64,000 bases of DNA from JAZKDW01 sp040387375 (GCA_040387375.1 JAZKDW010000028.1:62001-126000), one strand, 5' to 3'. Positions 50,849 to 61,818 are shown, numbered from the stretch's first letter. The notes: generated from the sequence alone by a model not told the origin. Made by a program: numbers and translations.

Positions 50849-53419
50849 CTATACTCGCTGCCGGATCGGTGGATTGCGCTGCTTGCGGTACTGTTCGAGT
50901 GCTTCGCACAGCTGGCTGAAAACACCGTTGATGAGGTTCATGATTTCCGGCACGTCCTGCCTTAATTCACTTTGACTCATCCTTTCGAGACGTTGGCAGG
51001 TCATTTTCAAGGATGAGGCGCCGATGGTTAGCGCCGATCCCTTCATTGCGTGAATAATCTCTTTCACTTCTTCGAATCGGAATAGCAGCAATGCGCCTTC
51101 CAGCTTATCGATAAGTCTCCAGTTATCTTCAATGAAGCGAGCCAGCAATCCATCCACGAACAGAGGATCCTGTCCGATGCATTCCAGCTCCGTCAGCGTC
51201 GCATAATTCAGTACCAGATCCTCAACCGCAGGCTCGGCATGGCGTTGGGCGACGGGTGCTCGATAAGCAGGCTCGCATGAAGTCCCATTGGATTTCCGTA
51301 CCAGGCGATCAAGTGTCTCCAGGAACAAACTTACCTGAATCGGCTTCGGCAGAAATTCGTCTGCGCCAGCATTCAGACATTCGTCCCTGACCTCGGTAGT
51401 CACGTCCGCCGAGAACATGATGACCGGCGCCCGCATCTCCGCTGCAAACATGAAACAGTAAGCTTTGGTGGCCTCAAGCCCACTCATGTAAGGCATGTTC
51501 ATATCGAACACAATGGCATCGAATTCCTGTTGCCCGAGCCGGTCCAGCGCCTCCTCGCCATTTTCAGCCAGCGTACATAGATGTCCTGCCCGTTCCAGAA
51601 TTTTCTCCATCAGCTTGCTGTTGATCGGATTATCTTCAGCCACCAGAATGCTGTACTGCGTGACGCCAGCCAGTCCCGCGGACAATTCCACGCCGGGCGC
51701 TTCGGCTTCGGCCGCTGTGCGGCTCGGAAGTCTCGCGCCATGCAGCGCATTGAATAACAGCGGTGACTCAACAGGAAATTCAAGTATCGCCGCCACGTCT
51801 GCTTCCTCGGCAATCTCCCAGCTGTTTCGTGCTTGCAGCGCCTCGGTACCGCACAGAATGACCGGTAAATCCGCACGTGCTGCACGACGCAAATCCCTGA
51901 CCAGGGCTTGCAACCCGCGATCGGATGACTTGACTGCCATGCCGCTCAGAATAAGCAGCCGGTAATGCGACTCCGATCCGGCGTTGGCATTGAGGCGCTG
52001 GATTGCGAGGCCGGGCGTATCGACAACATCAGAATGGATGGCGGCCGAAGCCAGCGCGTTCACAAGCTGTGCGCGTTGTCCGGGATCAAAACCGATCAGT
52101 AAAACAGGCAGGCTCGCGGATAACCGCCGGTCTACTGCAGCCAGCTGCTTTTGCAAGGGCAATTCGATCCAGAACAGGCTACCGGCGCCCAGTGTGCTGC
52201 GTACGCCTATCCGGCCCTTCATCGATTCCACCAACTGCTTGGAAATCGTGGTGCCGAGACCGGTGCCGCCATAACGTCGTGTGGTGGATTCATCCGCCTG
52301 GGTAAAGCTGTCGAATATCCTGAGTTGCGCCTCGGCAGCGATACCAATCCCCGTGTCTTCAACCTCGAACCGCAACTTCACCGCCTGCTCGGTGTCGTAC
52401 AGGGACTTGATGCGCAGCACAACCTTTCCCTCCTTTGTAAATTTGAGGGCATTGGACAAAAGATTGACCAGCACCTGACGTAAATGATGAGGGTCGCCGC
52501 GCAATGCCCATGTAACGCGGGGATCGATGCTGGTAACCAGTGACAGGCCCCGGCCTGACGCTTCATATTGGAAGATATCCATCGTGCCGTGCACCAGTTG
52601 ATGCAGGTCGAATTCGGTGTTTTCGATCATCAGCTTGCCGGCTTCGATCTTTGAAAAATCGAGCACATCTTCGACCAGGGACAACATCATCTGCGACGCA
52701 TTTTCCATGCTCAAGACCATATCGCGCTGTTCATGGCTTAGCGCGGTGCCTCTCAGCAGATCAGCCATGCCAATCAGGGCATTCAAGGGCGTGCGCAGCT
52801 CATGACTGACTGACGAGATGAATTTGCGCTTGGCGAGGTTGGCGGCTTCCGCTGAATCAAGCGCCTTGGTCAGGCGGCCGACAAGTTTGCTCACATACAG
52901 CGATACCAGAAGCATGCCTGTCCACAGCCCGACACCAAGGAAAAAATGACTTTCCCAATACGGGACCTGAAGAATGGCGGCGCCAAAACCAGCCAGGGAT
53001 AGTAGAAGGGTGAAGAACAGATAGCGCTTGCCGAAGCGAAATCCATATCCAAAAATGATCCACAAATACAGGAAGTAAAGTGGCAGCGCATATTCGCCCG
53101 CATTGAAGAAAAAATACGTGATTGTTCCGGAGTCCAGCGCCGAAGCAAATAATCTTCGCGGCGGACTCGAGTCCGGGAATAACGCTATATGTCCTATGAT
53201 TAAAAAGGAGACTGCGAGAAATACAGACATGATCCATCGAAAATCTATCTTCCACTGCGATCCATTAAACTCGCCGTATATCGAATACAGAAAAAAATAG
53301 ATGAACAACAAAACGCCGATCGCAAGGCGGACAATGGCCTGCTCGTGTTCGGTGTCGGGTCTTTGGGAAAAACAGCGTTTTAAAGACAAGAACGCGGCAT
53401 ACGGCCTGAAAACGGACAT
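50849..53419 (-). CDS. rpfC: DSF sensor hybrid histidine kinase RpfC
   Basis: An 856-residue hybrid kinase. Five hydrophobic segments (about residues 28-175) form the RpfC-type sensor. HisKA follows with His206 in ISSVSHELRTPLNA, then the ATPase domain (N box NLLSNALKFTKE, G boxes DTGIGI and GTGLGTTI). A degenerate receiver-like stretch lies at 435-560, a full receiver at about 590-705 with Asp639 in IVFDMNMP, and an Hpt domain at 755-840 with His790 in EIIHAMKGSA. RpfC senses DSF, phosphorylates RpfG and restrains RpfF by direct contact. It lies nine bases downstream of rpfG and is convergent with rpfF. Confidence 0.92.
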   Translation of the reverse strand: MSVFRPYAAFLSLKRCFSQRPDTEHEQAIVRLAIGVLLFIYFFLYSIYGEFNGSQWKIDFRWIMSVFLAVSFLIIGHIALFPDSSPPRRLFASALDSGTITYFFFNAGEYALPLYFLYLWIIFGYGFRFGKRYLFFTLLLSLAGFGAAILQVPYWESHFFLGVGLWTGMLLVSLYVSKLVGRLTKALDSAEAANLAKRKFISSVSHELRTPLNALIGMADLLRGTALSHEQRDMVLSMENASQMMLSLVEDVLDFSKIEAGKLMIENTEFDLHQLVHGTMDIFQYEASGRGLSLVTSIDPRVTWALRGDPHHLRQVLVNLLSNALKFTKEGKVVLRIKSLYDTEQAVKLRFEVEDTGIGIAAEAQLRIFDSFTQADESTTRRYGGTGLGTTISKQLVESMKGRIGVRSTLGAGSLFWIELPLQKQLAAVDRRLSASLPVLLIGFDPGQRAQLVNALASAAIHSDVVDTPGLAIQRLNANAGSESHYRLLILSGMAVKSSDRGLQALVRDLRRAARADLPVILCGTEALQARNSWEIAEEADVAAILEFPVESPLLFNALHGARLPSRTAAEAEAPGVELSAGLAGVTQYSILVAEDNPINSKLMEKILERAGHLCTLAENGEEALDRLGQQEFDAIVFDMNMPYMSGLEATKAYCFMFAAEMRAPVIMFSADVTTEVRDECLNAGADEFLPKPIQVSLFLETLDRLVRKSNGTSCEPAYRAPVAQRHAEPAVEDLVLNYATLTELECIGQDPLFVDGLLARFIEDNWRLIDKLEGALLLFRFEEVKEIIHAMKGSALTIGASSLKMTCQRLERMSQSELRQDVPEIMNLINGVFSQLCEALEQYRKQRNPPIRQRV

Positions 53420-53427
53420 AGGGGTGA

Positions 53428-54549
53428 TCAGGATCCGTGGGCGTTGCGTTGGCCGGCCGACAGCACCTGTTGATTGGAGAGCGTGAGTCCGAACTGGGCG
53501 ACAAATACATCGACCAGTTCAGGATCGAAGTGCAGGCCTTTTTGCCCAATGATATAGGCGATAGCCTCGCGGGATTCCCATGGCGCCCTGTATGGCCGCG
53601 CGGAGGTCAGCGCATCAAATACATCGGCCAGCGCCACAATGCGAGCCTGGAGAGGAATGTCGTGGCCTTGCAATCCGGACGGGTAACCGCTGCCGTCGAA
53701 TTTCTCATGATGATATTGCGCGATTATCGTCGCCGCCTGCAAAAAGTCTGAAGGGCTGTTACGCAGAAGATCAGGGCCAATACGCACATGGTCCCGCATG
53801 ACAGCGATTTCCTCGGCACGCAGTTTGCCGTGCTTTTGCAGCAGCGCATCCGGGATGCCGGCGTTGCCGATATCGTGCAATGGCGCCGCCAGTTCAATCG
53901 TGTTGACCTGCTCCGCGGATAACCCGATCCCGCGGGCAATCTGACCCGCGTACGTCCCCATTCGCATCAAATGTTTGCCGCTCACTGCGCCGGGACTGTC
54001 AACTGCGCCCGCCAGCCGCAGCAGGATACCCATTTCACGCAACTGCAGATCTGTTCTGACCTGTTCCGCACGCTCTTCGACCAGGTCGGCATGGCTTGTA
54101 TTGAACAGATACTGCCGGCGCAGACTGAGCAGGTTTTTGCAACGCACCCGGCATTCAGTCGGATCGAGAGGCCGGACCAGGTAATCGGTGGCGCCCGCTT
54201 CGAACGCCCGATACAGGACCTCCCGGCTGTCCACGACGGTCGTCATGACAATCGGCAGTTGTTCATAGGGATAAATGCAGCGAAGGCGGCGGATGGTCTC
54301 GATGCCATCGATTACCGGCATCCTGTAGTCGGTCAGTACCAGATCCGGTGGCTCGCGGCGGACATAATCGATCGCTTCAAGCGCATCGGCAAACATCATG
54401 ATGTTGATTTTGTGGTCGATGCTTTTGATGACCTCCGCCATCACCAGCCTGCCGGTGCTCTGGTCATCCAGCACCAGGACGGTCGGCCTCGCCGAAGACC
54501 GCAACGGCTTCTGATCGTTCGGTGGCACAGGCGTTTTCATCGGCAACAT
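53428..54549 (-). CDS. rpfG: HD-GYP response regulator RpfG (variant HDIGN motif)
   Basis: A 373-residue two-domain regulator. The receiver domain has DD near 28-29 and phospho-acceptor Asp74 in LVLTDYRMP. The HD-GYP phosphodiesterase domain follows (about 165-350): PLHDIGNAGIPD, QYHHEKFDGSGYPSGL and VALADVFDALTSARPYR. HD-GYP enzymes hydrolyse cyclic di-GMP when phosphorylated via RpfC. The usual HDxGK signature reads HDIGN here, so the Lys is Asn (AAC); other metal ligands seem intact. The gene is first in the rpfG-rpfC operon. ATG 54540 is an alternative start without a clear RBS preference. Confidence 0.9.
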   Translation of the reverse strand: MLPMKTPVPPNDQKPLRSSARPTVLVLDDQSTGRLVMAEVIKSIDHKINIMMFADALEAIDYVRREPPDLVLTDYRMPVIDGIETIRRLRCIYPYEQLPIVMTTVVDSREVLYRAFEAGATDYLVRPLDPTECRVRCKNLLSLRRQYLFNTSHADLVEERAEQVRTDLQLREMGILLRLAGAVDSPGAVSGKHLMRMGTYAGQIARGIGLSAEQVNTIELAAPLHDIGNAGIPDALLQKHGKLRAEEIAVMRDHVRIGPDLLRNSPSDFLQAATIIAQYHHEKFDGSGYPSGLQGHDIPLQARIVALADVFDALTSARPYRAPWESREAIAYIIGQKGLHFDPELVDVFVAQFGLTLSNQQVLSAGQRNAHGS

Positions 54550-54722
54550 ATTGTGGGGAACCCAGAATCAAGTCGATGAAAGTATGGTGCAGTTCCAATC
54601 AAATGTTAATTTTTTGCTAGCAAAAACTCACAATGAGAAAGTAAATCGAAGTTCTGTATGGATAAGGTGACAGTTCGATCCGACCGATGCGGGCAGCCGG
54701 TAGGGGACAAAAGAAAAAGACG

Positions 54723-54747
54723 AAAAAAAGGGCGGCATAGCCGCCCC
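54723..54747 (-). terminator. Rho-independent terminator after the chalcone-isomerase-like gene
   Basis: On the minus strand a seven-base stem (GGGCGGC with GCCGCCC, 54730-54746), a three-base loop and seven T residues follow the stop at 54768 by about 20 bp. It would end transcription before the rpfG promoter region. Confidence 0.9.
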
Positions 54748-54767
54748 TGCAGATCAATTGCGAGACT

Positions 54768-55361
54768 TTATTGCGCCGTGCCGATCAATTGCCGCTTGAG
54801 GTCACCATCGGCCGGTTTTTCCCCCAGCCAGATCTTCAGGAACACATTGTAGAAGGCGATATCAGGGATGCCTTCGGCGAGTTTCTTTCCGTTGTGAAGC
54901 ACTTGCGTGCCGCTAGCCGGGATCCAGTCGACCGCGAGGATATCGCCTTTTTTCATTGCCGGGATCGTCTTGAACATGTCATTGAATGTCTTGAGCTGGC
55001 TTGCCACCTTTGCCTGCTCCGCACTGTCCGAATTGTTCTGGATGCCGGCCATGAAGGACTCGGCGAAATCCGCGGCGCTGACATCGCGCAACATCACGAT
55101 CGCCATCCGCTTGGGTCCGGGTGCGGCAAGAATGTCGGCGACGGTCGTTTTTTTGGCATTCAGATAAAGGCCTGCGACATAGACCTTGAAGATTGCCTTG
55201 TAACGTATGCCGGCGCCGTTCAGCCTGAGTTCCTGGCTGGATAACGGTACCGTGTCCTCGAGCTTCACGCCGCCGACTTCGGCCGCATGTATTACTGAAC
55301 CTGACGCTGCAAATAAACAGGCAGAAATCAACCAGAGCCTGGTGCGGAAAGCGAATTTCAT
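54768..55361 (-). CDS. Exported chalcone isomerase-like protein
   Basis: A 197-residue protein with a signal peptide (MKFAFRTRLWLISACLFAAS, cleavage near residue 26) and a chalcone isomerase-like fold. It shows LNGAGIRYKAIFKVYVAGLYL, AIVMLRDVSAADFAESFM and IAFYNVFLKIWLGEKPAD near the end. Bacterial members are called CHI-like and probably bind fatty acids; the catalytic residues of plant CHI are not obvious. I chose ATG 55361 since GGAG is six bases before it; ATG 55364 is adjacent. It is monocistronic, with a strong terminator. Confidence 0.85.
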   Translation of the reverse strand: MKFAFRTRLWLISACLFAASGSVIHAAEVGGVKLEDTVPLSSQELRLNGAGIRYKAIFKVYVAGLYLNAKKTTVADILAAPGPKRMAIVMLRDVSAADFAESFMAGIQNNSDSAEQAKVASQLKTFNDMFKTIPAMKKGDILAVDWIPASGTQVLHNGKKLAEGIPDIAFYNVFLKIWLGEKPADGDLKRQLIGTAQ

Positions 55362-55472
55362 CATTGTCTCCAAATAGTCCATGTGTGCATGATAAAAAAA
55401 TAGAACGTCCGTCTTATTATTCGGATTCAAGCATAGAGAAAAAGCCTGCAACATGCAATGAGGAAAATTGAC

Positions 55473-55508
55473 GAAAAAAAACCGCCGGGTCAGCGACTGC
55501 GGCGGTTT
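55473..55508 (-). terminator. Rho-independent terminator of dnaJ
   Basis: On the minus strand AAACCGCCG (55500-55508) pairs with CGGCGGTTT (55479-55487) over a 12-base loop, followed by a T-run (55473-55480). It lies about 200 bp past the dnaJ stop, beyond repeat copy 2. Confidence 0.8.
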
Positions 55509-55545
55509 CGGATGACAGCCAAGATAAGGTCGGGATGAGTCAGCA

Positions 55546-55705
55546 AGCCTGCGAATATCGACGTTCTTCTGGTGCGAGCGGGTTATGGATTCCCGCTTTC
55601 GCGGGAATGACGGTGGTAATTGGGTCGATCTCCACTCTCACCACCGTCATTCCCGCGAAAGCGGGAATCCAGACTGAGCTCACATCACGATGACTTCATG
55701 CCAAT
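55546..55705. repeat. dRS3-like inverted repeat, copy 2 (intact)
   Basis: Two perfectly inverted 31-bp arms (55587-55617 and 55640-55670), each with an internal TTCCCGC/GCGGGAA palindrome, are separated by 22 bp. Matching flanks in copy 1 (47.3 kb) set the full length at about 160 bp. The right end touches the dnaJ stop. The core resembles the dRS3-type repeats of Neisseria. It fills most of the gap between dnaJ and its terminator. Confidence 0.8.
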
Positions 55706-56844
55706 CACTCAAAAAATTCCTTGACCTTGTCTTTCCACGATTTGCTTTGCGGGCTGTGCTTGGCGCCGCCTTCCGTGGTCGACAGCTCGAATTCCCTCAG
55801 CATGTCTTTCTGCTTTTCGGTCAGCTTGACCGGGGTCTCGACCACGACATGGCAAAACAGATCCCCTGCATAACCTGAGCGCACACCCTTGATCCCCTTG
55901 CTGCGCAAGCGGAATGTCTTGCCGGACTGGGTACCCTCGGGAATCGTAAACGATACCTTGCCGCTCAGGGTAGGCACTTCGATTTCCCCGCCGATGGCCG
56001 CCTTGGCAAACGAGATCGGCATTTCGCAATGCAGGTCATCACCGTCACGCTGGAACACCGTATGCGGCTTGATATGGATTTCGACATACAGGTCGCCTGC
56101 CGGACCGCCATTCGTGCCGGGTTCGCCATTGCCGGAAGAGCGGATCCGCATGCCGTCATCGATGCCCGCCGGGATTTTCACTTCCAGTGTCTTGTTGCGT
56201 TTGATGCGGCCCTGTCCGGCGCAAGTGACGCATGGATCGGGAATGATCTTGCCGGTGCCATGGCATTTCGGGCAGGCTTGCTGGATGCTGAAAAAGCCCT
56301 GCTGCATGCGGACCTGGCCATGACCGGCGCAGGTCGGGCAAGTGACCGGCGAGGTGCCGGGCTTGGCGCCGGAGCCATGACATGTGTCGCAGCTATCCCA
56401 TGAGGGCACACGAATCGTGGTGTCAAAACCGCTGGCGGCCTGCTCCAGCGTAATTTCGAGGTTGTAGCGCAAATCCGCGCCACGATAAACCTGCGCTCCC
56501 GCACCACGGCCGCCGCCACGCGCGCTGTTGCCGAAGATGTCGCCGAAAATATCACCGAACGCATCGGCAAAACCACCGGCGTTACCGCCGCCGAAACCGC
56601 CACCGCCACCCATGTTGGGGTCGACGCCGGCATGCCCGTAGCGGTCATAGGCTTCGCGCTTTTGCGGGTCGGACAGCATCTCGTAGGCTTCCTTGCCTTC
56701 CTTGAACTTGTCTTCCGCGCCTTTGCTGTCCGGGTTGCGATCCGGATGGTGTTTCATCGCCAGCTTGCGATACGCCTTCTTAATTTCTTCATCAGAAGCG
56801 TTCTTTGCCACACCTAATATTTCGTAAAAATCACGCTTCGCCAT
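55705..56844 (-). CDS. dnaJ: Chaperone DnaJ
   Basis: A 379-residue Hsp40 that delivers clients to DnaK and stimulates its ATPase. The J domain has HPD at 33-35. A Gly/Phe-rich region follows (70-115, GGGGGFGGGNAGGF). Four CxxCxGxG zinc repeats (CDTCHGSG, CPTCAGHG, CPKCHGTG, CVTCAGQG) lie in the middle, and the substrate-binding C-terminal domains end at KDKVKEFFE. It is 106 bp downstream of dnaK on the same strand. I saw no separate promoter, so it is likely co-transcribed. Confidence 0.98.
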   Translation of the reverse strand: MAKRDFYEILGVAKNASDEEIKKAYRKLAMKHHPDRNPDSKGAEDKFKEGKEAYEMLSDPQKREAYDRYGHAGVDPNMGGGGGFGGGNAGGFADAFGDIFGDIFGNSARGGGRGAGAQVYRGADLRYNLEITLEQAASGFDTTIRVPSWDSCDTCHGSGAKPGTSPVTCPTCAGHGQVRMQQGFFSIQQACPKCHGTGKIIPDPCVTCAGQGRIKRNKTLEVKIPAGIDDGMRIRSSGNGEPGTNGGPAGDLYVEIHIKPHTVFQRDGDDLHCEMPISFAKAAIGGEIEVPTLSGKVSFTIPEGTQSGKTFRLRSKGIKGVRSGYAGDLFCHVVVETPVKLTEKQKDMLREFELSTTEGGAKHSPQSKSWKDKVKEFFE

Positions 56845-56950
56845 CTTGTCGGTACCCTGTTATCTAAGCGAAAACGCCGAGCCGCAGGCTGCATTGCAAC
56901 CATACGGGCCCGGCGGTCATGTCGGCTCGCGCCGCATGACTACTGACACA

Positions 56951-58891
<1,941 letters not shown>

Positions 58892-58935
58892 AATTTATCC
58901 CCTTGATAACTGATTAACTGATTTCGATAATGCAC

Positions 58936-58963
58936 ATATGTGGAGAAAAGTCTCGCTTTCAAG
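58936..58963 (-). promoter_or_regulatory. Possible sigma-32 promoter of dnaK
   Basis: On the minus strand CTTGAAA (58957-58963) and CCACATAT (58936-58943) are 13 bases apart, near the heat-shock consensus CTTGAAA-N11-14-CCCCATNT. The -10 part is imperfect. It is about 45 bp upstream of dnaK. Confidence 0.55.
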
Positions 58964-58987
58964 CACTTTTCATTTGTATTTAGAGAA

Positions 58988-59551
58988 TCATTTTTCCTGC
59001 GATACTGTTACCAGCGCGGGACGCAGCAAGCGGTCGGCGATCGTGTACCCTTTTTGTAACACAGTGACAATCGTATTGGCTTCCTGCTCCGCAGGCACCA
59101 TCGAAATCGCCTGATGTTTCATCGGATCCAGTTTTTCCCCGGCCTGCGGATTGATTTCAACCAGCCGGTTTTTCTCGAAGGCGGATGACAACTGCTTTAA
59201 TGTCATCTCGACACCTTCCTTGAGCGACTCTATCGACGGTGTCTCGATCTTGAGCGCCATCTCCAGGCTGTCTTTCACGGGCACCAGAGCCTCGGCAAAA
59301 CTCTCGATCGCAAATTTGTGCGCGCGGGTAATGTCTTCCTGGGCGCGGCGGCGCATGTTCTCGGCTTCGGCCTTCGCGCGCAAGAAGGAATCCTGCATTT
59401 CCCCCGCCCTGGCTTCGGCCGCAGTCAGCCGGTCTTCCAAAGTCTGACCTGTGGAAACGGCTTCCGCTTCCGTCATCACGGGATCTTCCACCGAGCCATT
59501 CTGGCCTGTTTGCGCATCTTGTCCGGTCGGTTTTTGCTCATCTTGCATCAT
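58988..59551 (-). CDS. grpE: Nucleotide exchange factor GrpE
   Basis: A 187-residue GrpE that releases ADP from DnaK. An acidic N terminus is followed by a long coiled coil (about residues 40-100, LEDRLTAAEARAGEMQDSFL) and the C-terminal beta domain (LKQLSSAFEKNRLVEINP, VLQKGYTIADRLLRPALV). ATG 59551 has GGAG five bases upstream; ATG 59548 is next to it and ATG 59575 gives an unneeded extension. It is the first heat-shock gene of the block and sits behind a good sigma-32 promoter. Confidence 0.95.
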   Translation of the reverse strand: MMQDEQKPTGQDAQTGQNGSVEDPVMTEAEAVSTGQTLEDRLTAAEARAGEMQDSFLRAKAEAENMRRRAQEDITRAHKFAIESFAEALVPVKDSLEMALKIETPSIESLKEGVEMTLKQLSSAFEKNRLVEINPQAGEKLDPMKHQAISMVPAEQEANTIVTVLQKGYTIADRLLRPALVTVSQEK

Positions 59552-59595
59552 CAATTCTCCAACAATATCAATCACTTAAATTAAACACCCCAAAT

Positions 59596-59623
59596 AAGTG
59601 GGGTTATTCAATCTGTTTTCAAG
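59596..59623 (-). promoter_or_regulatory. Sigma-32 promoter of grpE
   Basis: On the minus strand CTTGAAA (59617-59623) and CCCCACTT (59596-59603) are 13 bases apart, matching the heat-shock consensus closely. It lies about 45 bp upstream of grpE. The CCCC here can also pair with the GGGG just downstream (a 5-bp stem), which might act at RNA level. Confidence 0.75.
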
Positions 59624-59756
59624 AGGGAATTACTTCTCGTCATCAGGAACACGTGTTCACAGAGTGGGGCTTCGATTGCCTGTTCTCAAGTCCCCTGCGC
59701 ATGCTTTTGCTACAAAATTCGACAGTTGCCGGCTACATTGTGATGGCATGCGGTAG

Positions 59757-60863
59757 TCATTTTTTTGCGCCGAGGCGTATTGCCTCTGTTTTTCCTGCTT
59801 CAGCATCCAATTTCTGCGCCAACTGCTGTGCCGGCGTCAGCATCGTGGGCCAGCCGCCGAGGTGCTGTTCGGCGATGTCCGCCAACGCGCTGATCCATTG
59901 CGGCGTCTCGTTCAGGCACGGAATATAGTTGAATTCCGTGCCGCCCGCGGCCAGAAAATCGCTGCGCGCCTCCATTGCGATCTCTTCCAGCGTTTCCAGA
60001 CAGTCACTGGTAAAGCCGGGGCAGATCACATCAACCCGCCTGATTCCTTCTTTCGCGAGTTTCTGCAAGGTCGGCGCGGTATAGGGCTGCAGCCACTCTG
60101 CCTTGCCGAAACGGGACTGGAAGGTGACGATCCAGCTTTCCTTTGGCAGCCCTAGCGCGGTCGCCAGCAAGCGGGCGGTTTTGTAACACTCGCAATGATA
60201 GGGATCGCCCAGCAGCAAGGTGCGTTTGGGTACGCCGTGGAAACTCATTACCAGCTTTTCGGGACGACCATGGCTGAACCAGTGCGCCAGCACCGATTGT
60301 TTCAGCGCCTCGATATAACCGGCCTGATCGTGATAATTCTTGATCAGCCGCAGCTCCGGCACGTTGCGCACCTTTGCATAATGCGTGAAAACGGCATCAA
60401 AAATCGATGCCGTAGTGGTGCCCGAATATTGCGGATAGGCCGGCACGATCAGGATGCGCTGACATCCATCGGCCTTCAGCTGCTTTAATACTTGCGCTAC
60501 TGAAGGATTCCCATAACGCATTGCATATTCGACCCGGACCTGGTGACCGCGCTGACCGAGGTATCCGCGCAGAAGTGTCGCCTGCTTTTCGGTATGGTCC
60601 TTGAGCGGCGAGCCGTCAGTGGTCCAGATCGACGCATATTTCCGCGCCGATTGTGCCGAGCGAAACGGCAGGATGATGCCGTTCAGGATAAACCACCACA
60701 CTGCCTTCGGTATCTCGACCACACGCGGATCGGACAGGAATTGCCTGAGGTAGGGACGCACCGCGGCGGCTGTCGGCGCCTCGGGCGTGCCCAGGTTGAT
60801 CAGCACGATCGCCGTGCCGGGAAGAGAACCGTGAGTGGTTGCGGGTTCGGGATCAAAACGCAT
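59757..60863 (-). CDS. hemH: Ferrochelatase
   Basis: A 368-residue ferrochelatase that inserts iron into protoporphyrin IX. It has VLINLGTPEAPTAAAVRPYLR at the N terminus, the YPQYSGTTTASIFDA segment, MSFHGVPKRTLLLGDPY with the catalytic His, TFQSRFGKAEWLQPYT and VICPGFTSDCLETLEEI with a catalytic Glu near the C terminus. The length is slightly greater than in E. coli (320). It is followed by grpE on the same strand with a 205-bp gap, a gene order common in betaproteobacteria. Confidence 0.96.
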   Translation of the reverse strand: MRFDPEPATTHGSLPGTAIVLINLGTPEAPTAAAVRPYLRQFLSDPRVVEIPKAVWWFILNGIILPFRSAQSARKYASIWTTDGSPLKDHTEKQATLLRGYLGQRGHQVRVEYAMRYGNPSVAQVLKQLKADGCQRILIVPAYPQYSGTTTASIFDAVFTHYAKVRNVPELRLIKNYHDQAGYIEALKQSVLAHWFSHGRPEKLVMSFHGVPKRTLLLGDPYHCECYKTARLLATALGLPKESWIVTFQSRFGKAEWLQPYTAPTLQKLAKEGIRRVDVICPGFTSDCLETLEEIAMEARSDFLAAGGTEFNYIPCLNETPQWISALADIAEQHLGGWPTMLTPAQQLAQKLDAEAGKTEAIRLGAKK

Positions 60864-60931
60864 TGTTTGTCATTTTCCTTTTCCGTGCGTTAAGATTGCG
60901 CCAGAATAATGTTTTCCACCGAAAAAACCCC

Positions 60932-61798
60932 ATGAAAATCAGCGGATTCACTTTCTTGAGAAACGGCACCCTGATGGGTTATCCGTATATCGAATCCATC
61001 CGGTCGATACTGCCCCTGGTCGACGAATTCATCATCAATATCGGCGCCGGCAATGACGATACCCATGAGCGTGTGGCCGCCATCGCCGATTCCAAGATCC
61101 GCATTATACGTTCGCACTGGAACGATGGCATGCATGCCAAGGGTTTTGTGTATGCACAGCAGAAAATGATCGCCCAATACAATTGCACCGGCGACTGGGC
61201 TTTTTATCTGGAAGGCGACGAGGTATTGCATGAAAACGATCTCGACCGGATTCGCGACTCGATGTCCCTGCACCTGCCCAACCCGGCAATCGAAGCGCTG
61301 GCCTTCCATTACCACCATTTTTACGGCGCGCCCAACCAGCTCGCCGTATCGCCGGCCTGGTACCGCAATGAAGTGCGGGTCATCCGCAACACCATCCGCA
61401 CCTATGCGCCCGACGGTTTGTACTGGATGATCATGAACAACCACCGGCGCGGCCGCCACCCTTATGCGGCGCACACCGGCGCCCATATCTATCATTATGG
61501 CTGGGTCCGCTCGGCCAAAAAAATGGCGGAAAAAAATCGGCGTGTAGCGAAATACTGGGACGGCGTCGCCGAGCCGACGTTTGATTACGGGAATATAGAC
61601 GCCCGCATACTCATGCCTTTTTCAGGCAGCCACCCGGCCATCATGAAAGACTGGCTCCGCAATGAAGCCGAGCAGGATTTCAGCCAAAACCGGGATTACC
61701 GCCTCAGTTCGCGCGACAAGCGGCACTGGCTTTTGATGAAGCTGGAAAAATGGCTTTCCTGCGATCTGAGCAAGAAACATTACCTGACGGGGAAATAA
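60932..61798 (+). CDS. Glycosyltransferase (GT-A fold, family 2-like)
   Basis: A 288-residue GT-A-like protein. MKISGFTFLRNGTLMGYPYI opens it, followed by LVDEFIINIGAGNDDTHERV (nucleotide site) and WAFYLEGDEVLHENDLDRI, whose EGDE stands where the DXD is expected. HYHHFYGAPN and MIMNNHRRGRHPYAAHTGAH follow. Similar proteins are annotated as LPS or capsule glycosyltransferases. It is a lone gene on the plus strand between hemH and recN and has no glycan gene around it; its acceptor is unknown. ATG 60932 is chosen at the homology start. Confidence 0.82.
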   Translation: MKISGFTFLRNGTLMGYPYIESIRSILPLVDEFIINIGAGNDDTHERVAAIADSKIRIIRSHWNDGMHAKGFVYAQQKMIAQYNCTGDWAFYLEGDEVLHENDLDRIRDSMSLHLPNPAIEALAFHYHHFYGAPNQLAVSPAWYRNEVRVIRNTIRTYAPDGLYWMIMNNHRRGRHPYAAHTGAHIYHYGWVRSAKKMAEKNRRVAKYWDGVAEPTFDYGNIDARILMPFSGSHPAIMKDWLRNEAEQDFSQNRDYRLSSRDKRHWLLMKLEKWLSCDLSKKHYLTGK

Positions 61799-61818
61799 GC
61801 GTCAGAAGGCCAGCAGTA

